NCBI GenBank assembly: GCA_030374805.1
Contig: JARGSG010000217.1
Span: forward strand, 186,001 to 250,000
Origin: Gracilaria gracilis
Lineage: Eukaryota > Rhodophyta > Florideophyceae > Gracilariales > Gracilariaceae
Length of the DNA: 64,000 bases
Direction: 5' to 3'
Shown here: in pieces, positions 10,988 to 20,463 of the stretch
Layout: every line of letters begins with the position of its first letter
How positions within the stretch are numbered: position 1 is the stretch's first letter
Program-made: the position numbers and the translations under genes
The notes under the pieces: generated by a model
What the model was told of the DNA's origin: nothing
Databases searched by the model: none
The model's input: only the letters and a program-made list of their open reading frames with translations

Positions 10988-12091
10988 ATGTTCTCTCTTA
11001 TCCAGAAGCGATATCGCGATCGTAGAATTCGACGCAGGGCCCTTCTATCTCCATCAATGTCTCCTTTCCAGTTCCTATACGCTAGTGGGTGTGACCAGTC
11101 TCTGATAACGTTGACTGCCTTTGACCACAGAGCATTCCGTTTCCTGCTCAAAGACTTTTCTGTCTTGTACAAAAATTATACCCCATACTCCTTGAACGGA
11201 TATATCAAAGTGAAACCAGTACGACAGATTGCAAGAGGCCGCCCACGCTTGATGTCTGCAGTTCAATGCCTGGGACTACTGCTTAGCTGGCACAGAACCA
11301 GAGGTTCTCTAATGACGTTGTGCCTCCTATTCGGAGTTACGCACTCCACAGCCTCCCTCTACATCCGTTTTGCCCGACGGCTACTATATAAAATGCTCAT
11401 CAACAACCCAAAGGCACGAGTTAAGATGCCAACGGTTGAGGAGATTGAAACCTTCAAAGCGCAATTCAAAAGAAAGCACTCACTTCTAAATGAGGTGTAT
11501 TGTGTCGCGGACGGACTTAAGCTTTATCTGCAGCAAGCTGGGGACTGTGTGATTTAAAATATGTTCTATAATGGTTGAACGCATGACCATTATGTTGGTA
11601 ACATCTTCGTGTTTGCACCAAATGGTCGAATCATTGCGTGCACTGTTAATGCTCCTGGCTCGTTTCATGACTCTACTATTGCCACATTTGGTGGCATATA
11701 CGACAAAATGGAAGCTTGTTTTAGCACAAGTAATGGTCTCTGTGTCGTCGATTCAGCATTCTGTAGAGAGAATCACCCGTTTCTACTCAAATCGTCGCAA
11801 GACTGTTTATATGCTGGTGAAACAACCGAGGAAATTATTATGTACAGACAAGCTACATCAGCCCGCCAAAGCTCTGAGTGGGGAATGCGCACATTTAAGG
11901 GAACCTTTCCAAGACTGCAGGACAGGATTATATATGAAGAGAATGGTGAAAGGAAGCTCATACTTCTCGTTACAGTTTTATTAACAAACTTGAGAACTGA
12001 GATAGTAGGAATCAACCAAATCCTGAACACTTATATGCCTGACCTGAATTTTGATGCAAACAGGTTTCTGAATGATACAGTCAGAATTTAG
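10988..12091 (+). pseudogene. PIF/Harbinger-type DDE transposase 2, broken
   Basis: It is a close relative of the transposase at 8661-9670 with the same blocks: VQCLGLLLSWHRTRGSL, FGVTHSTASLYIRFARRLLY, YCVADGLKLYLQ, DHYVGNIFVFAPNG, GSFHDS, VVDSAFCRENHPFLLK, SEWGMRTFKG, and the tail DRIIYEENGERKLILLVTVL. A better start may be the ATG at 11,056 (MSPFQFLYASG). Two in-frame stops, TAA at 11,555-11,557 and TGA at 11,576-11,578, replace a Gln and a Trp codon seen in the other copy. Otherwise the frame is open to TAG at 12,089-12,091. The C-terminal end meets the Myb-like gene tail to tail. Confidence 0.75.
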
Positions 12092-13095
12092 GGATCGTTG
12101 TTGTCATTGCGGGATACATTGCGGGACACTGAATGACCAAACATCAGGAGCATAGTCTCCATGAAACGGTCCTGGCGTTTGGACTCATGCTCACGACGTA
12201 AACGCTTCTTCTCTCTAATTTCTTCTCTGCGTTTGCGCTCCTGCTCCCTCTCTTCTTCTTTACGGCGTTCCGTTTCCATTCGCCTGATAGTCTCATCGGC
12301 GCATTGCTTTTGATACTGGATAAAGGACATGCGCATTATGTCCATCATATCGGCGGTCTTGTCACCCTCCTTTGCCTTTCGTTTGGGTACTAAGGGACAT
12401 GGCAAAAGCGGTGACACACTGCGCTCATCGCTGTCTCTTTGATTTTGTTCGCTGTTACCCTCATTATTGGAAGGCGTTGGTGATGGGTCTCCTTCAGACG
12501 CCGGTGTTTCAGCCCCATCTTCCTCAACAATTCCGGTTATTTCATCCGTTTCCTCTTCGCCACATCCCATTTCCGCTCGCTCTGTCATATTTGAGCGCAC
12601 TTGTTTCGCTCGACGCACGTCATCTGACATCAGAAGGTCACCAGTGAGCATCTTATTGCGATGCAAGGAGGCAAACTTATGACGTAAGCTGTCAACTGTG
12701 CGTAGATTATCGGCGAAACGCTAGTAGTGTTCCACCAAGACCGCATCTCATTCGTCCTTACAGAGGGGAGTGTAAACTTCCAGATTAGTCAGTAACCAGT
12801 CTGTTTCAGCTGCGGTAAATCCAGAGCCGCGAACGGCTTTGCTTTTCTTTCCCTTCTTGGGACCCTTTCTTAGTGATGGCTTTCGAACAGCGGGGGTCAA
12901 CCGAAGACGATGACTGGGATGCTGACTTGAATTCGGACGAGTAGTCTTGGAAGCGTTTAGCGGGAGTGCTGTAGGTTTTGGAGGAACAGAGCCGGCCGTA
13001 GTGTCGCTCGATGATAGATCTTGTGGGATCGTTCTAACCTCAACGACGTCGCTTTCGGGTACTGCATTTTTGTTTGATAATGCTGTGGATGCCAT
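12088..13095 (-). pseudogene. Myb/SANT-like accessory gene of Harbinger-type element 2
   Basis: The order is the same as at 7539-8669: a basic lysine-rich segment (LRKGPKKGKKSKAVRG), a Myb-like region starting GSGFTAAETDWLLTNLEVY and ending VDSLRHKFASLHRNK, an acidic/serine-rich linker (EEETDEITGIVEED), and a charged helix rich in Glu/Arg (ETERRKEEEREQERKRREE). A TGA (12,748-12,750) and a TAG about 27 nt further interrupt the Myb domain. The ATG at 13,093-13,095 (MASTALSN) is the most plausible start. It converges with the transposase, overlapping by 4 bp. Confidence 0.65.
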
Positions 13096-13349
13096 AAAAG
13101 TATGGCAGTCTAGTCCTGCTGCTAAGGGGTGTACTCGACAGAGAGCGTGCAAGTGAGAGCGGAACTATTGTCCGTAAAACGGAGAGACACTACGTTGATG
13201 ATCAGGTGCATTAAATTGTTGGGGTGCATGGTCGGATTTGGTGGCGCGCGATCGCTGGTTTGGCGCGAGATGCATCTGTTACGGTGTTCCTATCTTTTCC
13301 CGCGTAAACGGATTGTGTGATTGTGCGATTGTGTGCATCACGGATGGTG

Positions 13350-13374
13350 CTCCGACGGGGCCTGCCCGTCGGAG
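13350..13374. repeat. Short GC-rich hairpin
   Basis: Perfect 10-bp arms CTCCGACGGG / CCCGTCGGAG are separated by a 5-nt loop. No U-run follows, so there is no reason to call it a terminator. It may mark the outer part of the Harbinger-type element. Confidence 0.35.
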
Positions 13375-13418
13375 AGGAACTCGTGATCAAACGCATATTT
13401 TGGCGAAAAGAGTGCGTA

Positions 13419-13868
13419 TCAATAAACGCGTTTGTGTTTTCCGGAGCGCTCCATTACCATCTTACACGTTGGGCAAGGTACTCTCGTATTGCTCGGTGCA
13501 GAAGGAAAAGTACTTTGAACACGAGCACTTGAAGAATGGTGATCGTGGGGCTGACCTGTAGCACCTGTCGCTGGTTGAACCGGGTCGGAATCGCGTCGTC
13601 CCGACGGATTCTGTCGGTCGTAATTCCTGTCGTGTGCAGCTGATATCTGACTGTATGGCTGCTGAGCTAGTCGTGCATTCGCTTTTTCCGTTTCCTTCTT
13701 CAGGTCCTTAATAACTGATGCATCAGAGCTGCTTGAACAACAAGAATTCGCCTGCTGTGCGCCCGAGTGATGTGTTTGGCAGTGCAAATTCAACTCTTGC
13801 TGCGAATGAAAAAACTTGTGCTTGCAATTGGAGTGGAGGCACCTGAGCATTGTGCCGAAAGATAACAA
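13419..13868 (-). pseudogene. C2H2 zinc-finger protein, C-terminally truncated
   Basis: An N-terminal finger (LRCLHSNCKHKFFHSQQELN then LHCQTHH) has C-x4-C and H-x4-H spacing. It is followed by a cysteine/serine stretch, a short charged helix, a disordered Ser/Gln-rich linker, and the start of a second finger (VPCPTCKMVMERSG) that is cut off by a stop. The second finger matches the first part of the fragments at 10,295 and 17,649 (CPTYKKVMRKKKLK there), so the three loci seem to be pieces of one multi-finger gene family, probably mobile. Confidence 0.45.
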
Positions 13869-13908
13869 TGATGATGAGTGAAAACGACGAGTCCCACTGG
13901 TCGAGCAA

Positions 13909-14600
13909 GCGGCTTGAGGTTTGCAGGCCTTATCAGTCCTCCATCATTCTGCCCTCCTCGTTCCTTGGCACCTTTTGAATAGTTTTACCTCTCGACCAGT
14001 CTTTGCTTATGCCTTTGAACCACATGAACCCACACGGTGGCGAAGATATTTGCGAAGATAACTCGCAATCTCTAACATCTGGAAAGGATCTGCTGCGTCA
14101 AAAATCGCCGCCTTTCGCAGTACTCGCCTCCAATCTGCTAGTCTGATACATTTCGGAAACAAAATGTCAGATACAAGTGATACTCAGCTCCAATGAACCC
14201 TATATATATGAGCTCCTCGCATATCCAACTAACATATGATCAAACCATCATCATCTGACACGGTTGACTTCTGCCGTTGACTTCTGCCATCCACGAGTTA
14301 GTCATCTCGCCGCCTCAAACCGCAAATGCTCCTGTGGGAGCTCACCAACATCACCAGTAATGGTAACCTATCGTTGGGGAAGTTTATCTGCTGTTTGGTC
14401 GCATGTTCATTAGCTCAATTGTCTCACAGCTTTCTTTTCAAGCGCAAACTTCTCATTCAGGACTCCCGATCCGTATCCGCACCGGACAGTGCCTTTCGGT
14501 CGTTCCCTCTATTGCGACCCGATGCTCACGTCTCAGTTGCAGAGACGATGTATCCAGTCTGTTCCAGCCCGTCGCCTTTCTCACATACGTCCAATCCAGC
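13909..14600. other. Intergenic between zinc-finger fragment and APH-like gene
   Basis: No gene, repeat or RNA is recognised. Open frames near 14,326-14,660 on the plus strand run into the antisense of the kinase gene and have no motif. Confidence 0.4.
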
Positions 14601-14605
14601 TGCTT

Positions 14606-16171
14606 TCAGCTATCTCCGTTGGGAGATTCCAAGCGCTTAATTCTGTTCAGATCAGTATGAACAAAATCGATATGGTTCACTATGAACTCTTTGATGCCAT
14701 ACCACTCGTCAGCGCTTACTTCAGATTCCTGCAGGAACATATCCAGGTCAGCACAATCGTTAAGAATAGGAACCAGGCATCCCAGTTTTGCAAACTCCTC
14801 CTCACTCCCCACCGATTTCCAGTGCTTCCGGAACTCCTGATTCCATAGTTTCTTCGTACTTTCATCCTCCGAGAAAAACCCGGCTACTTGCTCTGTGTCT
14901 ACTAATGGGTGTCCTATGTGCGATCGACCCCAATCGAAAAACTGGTAGCCCCTGCCTCCTAGAGTTTCTCGACTGCCGACATTGAATTCCGTAAGATCAC
15001 CATGTACCAACGTGTTCGGAATAGCATACATGGAAATCTTCCTACAAGCATCTCTTACTTCTTCCTCACGACATCGAATGTCCCTAAGCATCTTGGCGTT
15101 CTCCTCATTATCTGCCACCGCTTTGTCAAGACTGTCATGGCACAAGATGCGGTGGATATTCGAAAGAAGCCATTCGCTGTCGCGCACCTCAAGTCCTCCT
15201 GCCTTCAGTTCGTCCAAATGTTCAGCAGACATGTTTTGCATGCTGACAACCGTCTCCACTAACAGTTTTATATCTACTTCGCCGTCATCTGTTACGCTCC
15301 CGGTATCACGCAGCATTAGAACGCAGTCATGCTCTCGTATCCCAAGAACATCAGGCACAATTTTCAGTGGTTCAAGCACTTTTGCAATCGTCGCTGTTCT
15401 TCGAGCTTCTGCGAATAACGGCACCGCCGCCTTTATGTACACTGATTCCTCCTCGCCAACCACCGTACTCATGTGGTTAGAATTTGAAAGGTCCAAATCA
15501 CATCGCCATACAGCGGAATGTTGGCAGTCTACAGACTTCACAAACATGCCGTAGAGATCATGATCACTAATCTCCCACTTCGAAAGTTCTTTTACCCAGC
15601 CCAGAATCTCCGTGAACCACCCCATGTGACGCCAAGGCGGCCTCCTCACTTCTACCTCTCCACTCACCTCCTTCATTCCTCTCAATACAGCTTCCTTTAG
15701 ATCTAATCCAAGCTCTTTGTCAGTTTCTACCCAGTTCCCACCATTCAATTCGCTTCTTGACATCCATTTGATCTCACCCCTAGCCTCAATGCCCGTCTCA
15801 TCCCCCACCCACTCTACCAGTATCACCACAATTAGGTTGAATGTCTCCCCCCATAAATTGTATTTCCCTTCCTCAGGCGTAGCCCATAACTCCCGCACAT
15901 ACCTAACTTTCACCCCAAACATTGATGAAATCGATTCCTCCAGGTCCGCCACATTCATTTGCCGGTGATAGTAATATGAAGTAGGTGCCATCGGCAGCCG
16001 AATAGATCGGTCTCGAAGCACTTCCACGAGTGCGTGCGTTCTTTCATGTGATGGAAGCATCACCATGTATCGGTTCCGATCCTGTGTCCGATCGTAATCC
16101 ACCCTGAACATGCCTTCGTGGACTTTAACCACCTTGCCCCCGCTTTCCATGATAATCTGAGGGGCCCTCAA
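14606..16171 (-). CDS. APH/choline-kinase-like phosphotransferase domain protein
   Basis: This is an uninterrupted 521-codon frame. The C-terminal half has the aminoglycoside-phosphotransferase/kinase-like catalytic signature: NTLVHGDLTEFNVGS (Brenner-type HGD....N catalytic loop, about residues 390-405) followed by YQFFDWGRSHIGHPLVD (the metal-binding FDW). The stretch ESVYIKAAVPLFAEARRT fits the nucleotide-binding lysine region. The N-terminal about 190 residues (RYMVMLPS..., WGETFNLIVVILVEWVGDET, IKWMSRSEL) form a separate domain that I could not assign. The first ATG is at 16,169-16,171; the second, eight codons in (MESGGKV), is equally possible. The substrate is unknown. An intact frame amid decayed transposons suggests a host gene or a selected cargo gene. 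Confidence 0.7.
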   Translation of the reverse strand: MRAPQIIMESGGKVVKVHEGMFRVDYDRTQDRNRYMVMLPSHERTHALVEVLRDRSIRLPMAPTSYYYHRQMNVADLEESISSMFGVKVRYVRELWATPEEGKYNLWGETFNLIVVILVEWVGDETGIEARGEIKWMSRSELNGGNWVETDKELGLDLKEAVLRGMKEVSGEVEVRRPPWRHMGWFTEILGWVKELSKWEISDHDLYGMFVKSVDCQHSAVWRCDLDLSNSNHMSTVVGEEESVYIKAAVPLFAEARRTATIAKVLEPLKIVPDVLGIREHDCVLMLRDTGSVTDDGEVDIKLLVETVVSMQNMSAEHLDELKAGGLEVRDSEWLLSNIHRILCHDSLDKAVADNEENAKMLRDIRCREEEVRDACRKISMYAIPNTLVHGDLTEFNVGSRETLGGRGYQFFDWGRSHIGHPLVDTEQVAGFFSEDESTKKLWNQEFRKHWKSVGSEEEFAKLGCLVPILNDCADLDMFLQESEVSADEWYGIKEFIVNHIDFVHTDLNRIKRLESPNGDS

Positions 16172-17648
16172 TGAGGGCGACGCGGCTTAGATGCAGTGAA
16201 ATGCGCGGCGAATACGTTAAATCGCCCGAACACAACGAGGAGAGCCCGGTAAGAACGAAGGAACGGACGACATCAGCGTGTGGAATGTGTTTGTTCGAAG
16301 CACTTCAAGTGCCAGTCGTTGACAAAACTCTCTGCAGCTCAGCCGCTTTGTAGTCGAGACTTTGCGAGTGGGCAGATACTGTCTCATACAAAGGTTGGAC
16401 CACGAACCTTTCTGTATCTATCGCTCTACAAGGGCAACGTTCCTACTGGTGCCAGCATCGCTGAATGATTCAGCGATGGTGGCAAGCTGGCCAACGTGGC
16501 CTGCAGGACATGAGCGACGTCAGTAAGTTGTGTATGGATACCGTTTAGCAGGGCATCCGCGTCTTATCTGTCCGGCATCGATATCTCAAGCGGCTAACGT
16601 TACGGTTGGTAGCGTTAACGTTCCTACCTTCGTAGATACACTTCCTCAACGCGCCGCGCACATGGCCACTGCCACATTCTGCTTGAGTGCGCCGCTGTCG
16701 CGCGTGCGTAGCGCGCGTAAAACGGGGTGGCCGCCCGTCCTACGCTGCAGGTACCGGTAGGTACTGCCTGTCGCTCCACGATCGCGATGCTCTGCATCGC
16801 GCTTCGTTGCAGCTTTTCATCTGACAGACGGTTGGCCCTTAGTACTTGCGCCACGTTTTGTTCATTTTGACCGTATCTATATTATATACAAAGCACGTTT
16901 TCGACTTCGTTGTCGATGTCGGTCGTTGGAATCTGGTTCTGCGTGGCCAGAGGGAGTAGGTGGTTGTATAATCACTATATTTCTGTAACTTTACACAGGC
17001 TGTTGGGTTCATGTGTCTGGAGAATGTCGATTTCCTGTCTTTGGGAAAGCGGTGATGATACCAATCTGGTGAGGCCGTGACAGGGATTTTCATGGCGGGC
17101 TGTGCTTTCTGCCTTCGGTAGAACAAAATGGAAGCATAAGAGGCAAGCTCTTGTGAGAATTTTTCTACCAGCGGACCGCTACCCGTGTAACTTTACCCTT
17201 GTTCTGTATATGTATTGGTTTGGCGCGCAAACGAGTTATCTGTATACAAGATTTGCATCACTGCCTGAGGTTGTGGTAACCTTCTAATACCTTCGCATCT
17301 ACAAGATATAGTGTGGCGGCCACACTGTAGCCCACACTAAGATATTGCGCAGCGCACGTGGTGAGATACACAGAAGAAAAGCAGAGAGCAGAAAGGGGAG
17401 CGAGAAGGCAGGTCTAAAAGACTCTCTGCCTGTCTGCCTCTCCCCGAGCTGGCGGGATGAACCCAGCCCGCTTTGTTGTAGATAGTCTGGCTGTTAAGCC
17501 TCGAAGCTCTGCAGGGGGTGCACAAGCACCTCCCGGGGCTGCGCGTGAGGTGCGCAGGCTTGTGGCTTTGGATGAAAGCTGTCAAACTGGGTTTTACATA
17601 GATGCCAGTGGGCATGCTCTTTAAGCACATAGCGGTTCGATGTGATAT
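16172..17648. other. Intergenic, no gene seen
   Basis: About 1.5 kb with only short open frames on both strands. None has a motif, and no tandem repeat or RNA gene was recognised. Confidence 0.4.
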
Positions 17649-17855
17649 CTACGGACGGCAGATGATATCATACCGAATTTGCCTTCTGGAAGGTGTGCGA
17701 TGTTTTTTGTCTTTATATCTTGTAACATTCGTACGAGTTGAGAAATTAGCATCGCAGTAGTTACCGTTGTGCCTCTTCTTGCCGTGGACATTGTCAATGT
17801 GTTCCTTCAACTTCTTCTTTCTCATTACCTTCTTATACGTTGGGCACGGTTCCAA
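17649..17855 (-). pseudogene. C2H2 zinc-finger fragment, copy 2
   Basis: Related to 10,295-10,516 (KKLKEHIDNVHGKKRHN then YCDANFSTRTNV), but several zinc ligands are lost: the first finger has CPTY instead of CPxC, the second has NYCD instead of CxYC, and the final helix has RYKDKKH. It is therefore a decayed copy. Its upstream end overlaps the junction with the ABC-transporter fragment at about 17,850. Confidence 0.5.
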
Positions 17856-18338
17856 GTTTCAATTCGCGATAACATCGCATATGGTCGACCTGACGACATC
17901 GTTGAGGAAAGCCAAATCATTCGAGCAGCGAAAGAAGCAAACGCCCATGACTTCATTACAAAGTTGCCTCAGGGCTATGACATTGTGTGGAATCCGGGGT
18001 CCAACATGTCGGGAGGCCAGGGACAACGGATTGCAATTGCTCGCAGTCTCCTCAAGTCCCCAAGCTTACTCATTCTTGATGAGGCTACCTCGGTTTTGGA
18101 CCAAGGGAGCGAACGACTTGTTCAAACAGCTCTGGAAAGGATAATGAAGAATCGCACAGTCTTACTGATAGCTCATCGCCTTAGCACCGTTCGATCCGCA
18201 AACAAGATTTTGGTTGTGGGTGATGGGCGAATACTCGAACAAGGAAGCTATGAAGAACTCCTTTCAGTAGAAGATGGGTATTTCCGGACGCTCGTACACT
18301 CAGCGACTAATTTTGTTGACCGGAAAGTGTCGTTCTAA
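17848..18338 (+). pseudogene. ABC transporter nucleotide-binding domain, 5'-truncated
   Basis: The frame contains SIRDNIAYGRPDD (just after the Q-loop), the signature MSGGQGQRIAIARSLLKSP (canonical LSGGQ with L to M), Walker B SLLILDEATSVLD with the D-loop, and the H-loop LLIAHRLSTVRSANKILVV, ending at TAA. This is the ABCB/MsbA-type exporter pattern. The Walker A loop, the Q-loop glutamine and the whole membrane domain are absent. Homology starts abruptly at about 17,850, where the zinc-finger fragment ends. The rest is free of stops, so the truncation or capture is recent, or the sequence is kept as an exon of something larger. Function alone is impossible without Walker A. Confidence 0.8.
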
Positions 18339-18678
18339 ACTGGATACCATCGTTTAGGATATTTTGGGGTTCCTGTTGATTAAGTCCTTCGATTCAGAGG
18401 TGGAGATTCATGTGCTTCAAGTTGTACAAAATGCACAGCATCATGATGATGCTCAATGTTGAGGAACGTCGACAGTCGAAAAGCAGGTGTTCTGAAGGAG
18501 AACATTAGATTCGAAGCCAACGCTTCGGGGAAGAAATCCTTTCAAGGGCGCGCCTCCTTTTCAAGAGAGTTGTGAATTCGTCTCTCAAGTAATTGCCCAG
18601 TGACGGAATGTGCCACGATAACCTTTCCCGAGATGACGACTATTCCGCGCATACGGCAGACAATGTAACGATTCACGA
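18339..18678. other. Intergenic, no gene seen
   Basis: Flank between the ABC fragment and the unknown gene, with no coding potential recognised. Confidence 0.4.
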
Positions 18679-19638
18679 CTATCTGTAGCTTTCGGATAGT
18701 TCTTCCATTAGTTCATCAGCAGCATGGCGCACCGACCTCGGCACAGCCGATGGAAATGACTTGTTTGCTGTAAACTGTATTGTTGTTACCCAATCACGGT
18801 GTCTAAACCATAGTCGAACAGTTTCATCTATGGCTGCCTCGACGTAGTAGTGTCTTCGCTCGCGGTTTCCGATGGAAAAGACAGAAACGTAGTACCACAA
18901 CAGTGTTTCTGAGTGGCCAATAGTCATATTGTCATAGTACATTGCTTTGCGTGTCAAACAAGTAACCCAAATGGACGGAACACAGGAGTACCATCGAAGC
19001 AATGTGCTTCTGAACTTCGACAGGGTTGTTGTGCCTGGAAGGCGAGCTTGCAAGCCTGATTCTTCCCTTTCTAAACACCTGAGTCCCAAACGGCAATGAC
19101 TCTTTCCTAAGCTAACCAGACTATCCCGTAAATGAATAAAGAGAGACTTCTTTCTCCACCAGTTGTCACTACTGTATAGTCTTCGGATGTTCTCGGAGAG
19201 TCCCCGGAACTTCATACGTTTGTCGGCAAGATTTCCCACGAGGTACTCCGCAGCTTCCTCGAATGCGTCAACCATTGATATAATTATTTGCTCGCTGACA
19301 ACAGATGAGGGCCTGACAACGAAACCGTGCCATTCGTTCGAGCCCTGTTCGATCTGCTTAGCAACCATCATTGTGTTGTCCGCGCCATTGATGTAGGTAG
19401 CTCTAGACATTGCATTAGTACTGTCGGGCTCAGAATCTACGAAAGGATCCGTGTCATATGGCTTGAAAACGGCCGAAGACATGGAAACAGAGGCAAGAAA
19501 CATGCGCACTTTTTCAAAGATGAAGTCGTCCGCAACATTATGCGGGACAGTAACGTACCACTGCAACGTGCCGCCATGATCAAATGAGAGAAATGATATG
19601 CATTCCTGTTCTTCGATCATGCTATCAGTTCTGTTCAT
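18679..19638 (-). CDS. Hypothetical protein, intact 319-codon frame
   Basis: An uninterrupted frame from ATG to TAG (ending ELSESYR). Visible features are an N-terminal segment with alternating beta-like hydrophobics (FLSFDHGGTLQWYVTVP), an amphipathic middle (SMVDAFEEAAEYLVGNLADK), several tryptophan/cysteine-containing stretches (RWYSCVPSIWVTC) and an acidic C-terminus. There is no signal peptide, membrane segment or catalytic motif that I recognise. Its intactness among broken elements makes it a candidate host gene. The neighbours give no clue. Confidence 0.45.
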   Translation of the reverse strand: MNRTDSMIEEQECISFLSFDHGGTLQWYVTVPHNVADDFIFEKVRMFLASVSMSSAVFKPYDTDPFVDSEPDSTNAMSRATYINGADNTMMVAKQIEQGSNEWHGFVVRPSSVVSEQIIISMVDAFEEAAEYLVGNLADKRMKFRGLSENIRRLYSSDNWWRKKSLFIHLRDSLVSLGKSHCRLGLRCLEREESGLQARLPGTTTLSKFRSTLLRWYSCVPSIWVTCLTRKAMYYDNMTIGHSETLLWYYVSVFSIGNRERRHYYVEAAIDETVRLWFRHRDWVTTIQFTANKSFPSAVPRSVRHAADELMEELSESYR

Positions 19639-20240
19639 GAACTAGAATCGTCACATGGCAGGATGCAAATTTATAGAAATGGAGAAGATAAAACACCGTT
19701 GGTGACAATGAGATGGGCGCGATTGTTTCTACACTTCGCTGTACTGAATCATGTCCAAATCCAACAAATGTAGTGGCTTGTACAGGCCTTGTTCTCTCTT
19801 TCACGTTCTCCCTTTACCACGAGCAGTTGAGAACGAGAGGTGTTCGTTTTCCAGAGTAGTATACAGCAATTTCCAGTAGAAGACCTGCCTGAAACCACGT
19901 CTGTCAAACGGTAGAGGGATAAGCGATAATGGACTACCTATACCGCTGTACTCGCCTTGGGCTTTGTATTTCCGTCGTTTGCACAACCGTGAGACTGTGG
20001 ATTGGGCTACGAAAGTTCCGATATCAGGCTTTCCAAAGCGCCCTCTTTTGAACAGAAGTGTTTGCTAATCTTCTTCTTCTTTAATTGGATAATGTGTTCT
20101 AATTTCTAACACAACGGAGATCTATCTTACAGATATTTCTCCCTCTTCAGAAACAGAATCTTTTTCGTGCTTCCAAAATGAGCTTTTGAAGAGACTTTTC
20201 TTGGCTGCGTATGCGACCGCAGAAGATCTGTCGTCGACTT
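19639..20240. other. Intergenic, probably includes the 3' UTR of the non-LTR element
   Basis: No gene seen. The right part lies directly downstream (in minus-strand sense) of the non-LTR retroelement coding tail and is likely its 3' UTR; no poly(A) tail was identified. Confidence 0.35.
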
Positions 20241-20247
20241 CAATTTG

Positions 20248-20461
20248 TCAACGGGCACCGTAGCAGAACATGTTCACAGTCTTTCTTGACTCCAAGCGCA
20301 CATTCGCAGCGTAACACTTATTCATGTAGCTGGCGACTGGGTGGAGTTTCGGCGTGTGGCCTGTGAACCATTGTGCTAATGTTGCCTCTGTAAGTCTCGC
20401 CTTCCGCAAATCTACCTTCCCGGGGAGGGCATTGTGGTGCATAGGGCTAATGTGGTGCACT
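20248..20461 (-). pseudogene. C-terminal tail of the non-LTR retroelement, beyond the pogo insertion
   Basis: The translation ALPGKVDLRKARLTEATLAQ followed by WFTGHTPKL is typical of the region after RNase H in some non-LTR elements. It continues in the same frame as the main retroelement body at 23,217-25,540 once the intervening pogo-like element (20,464-23,214) and one TA duplicate are left out. The last codons include a possible degenerate zinc knuckle (KCYAAN...CYGAR). Confidence 0.6.
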
Positions 20462-20463
20462 TA

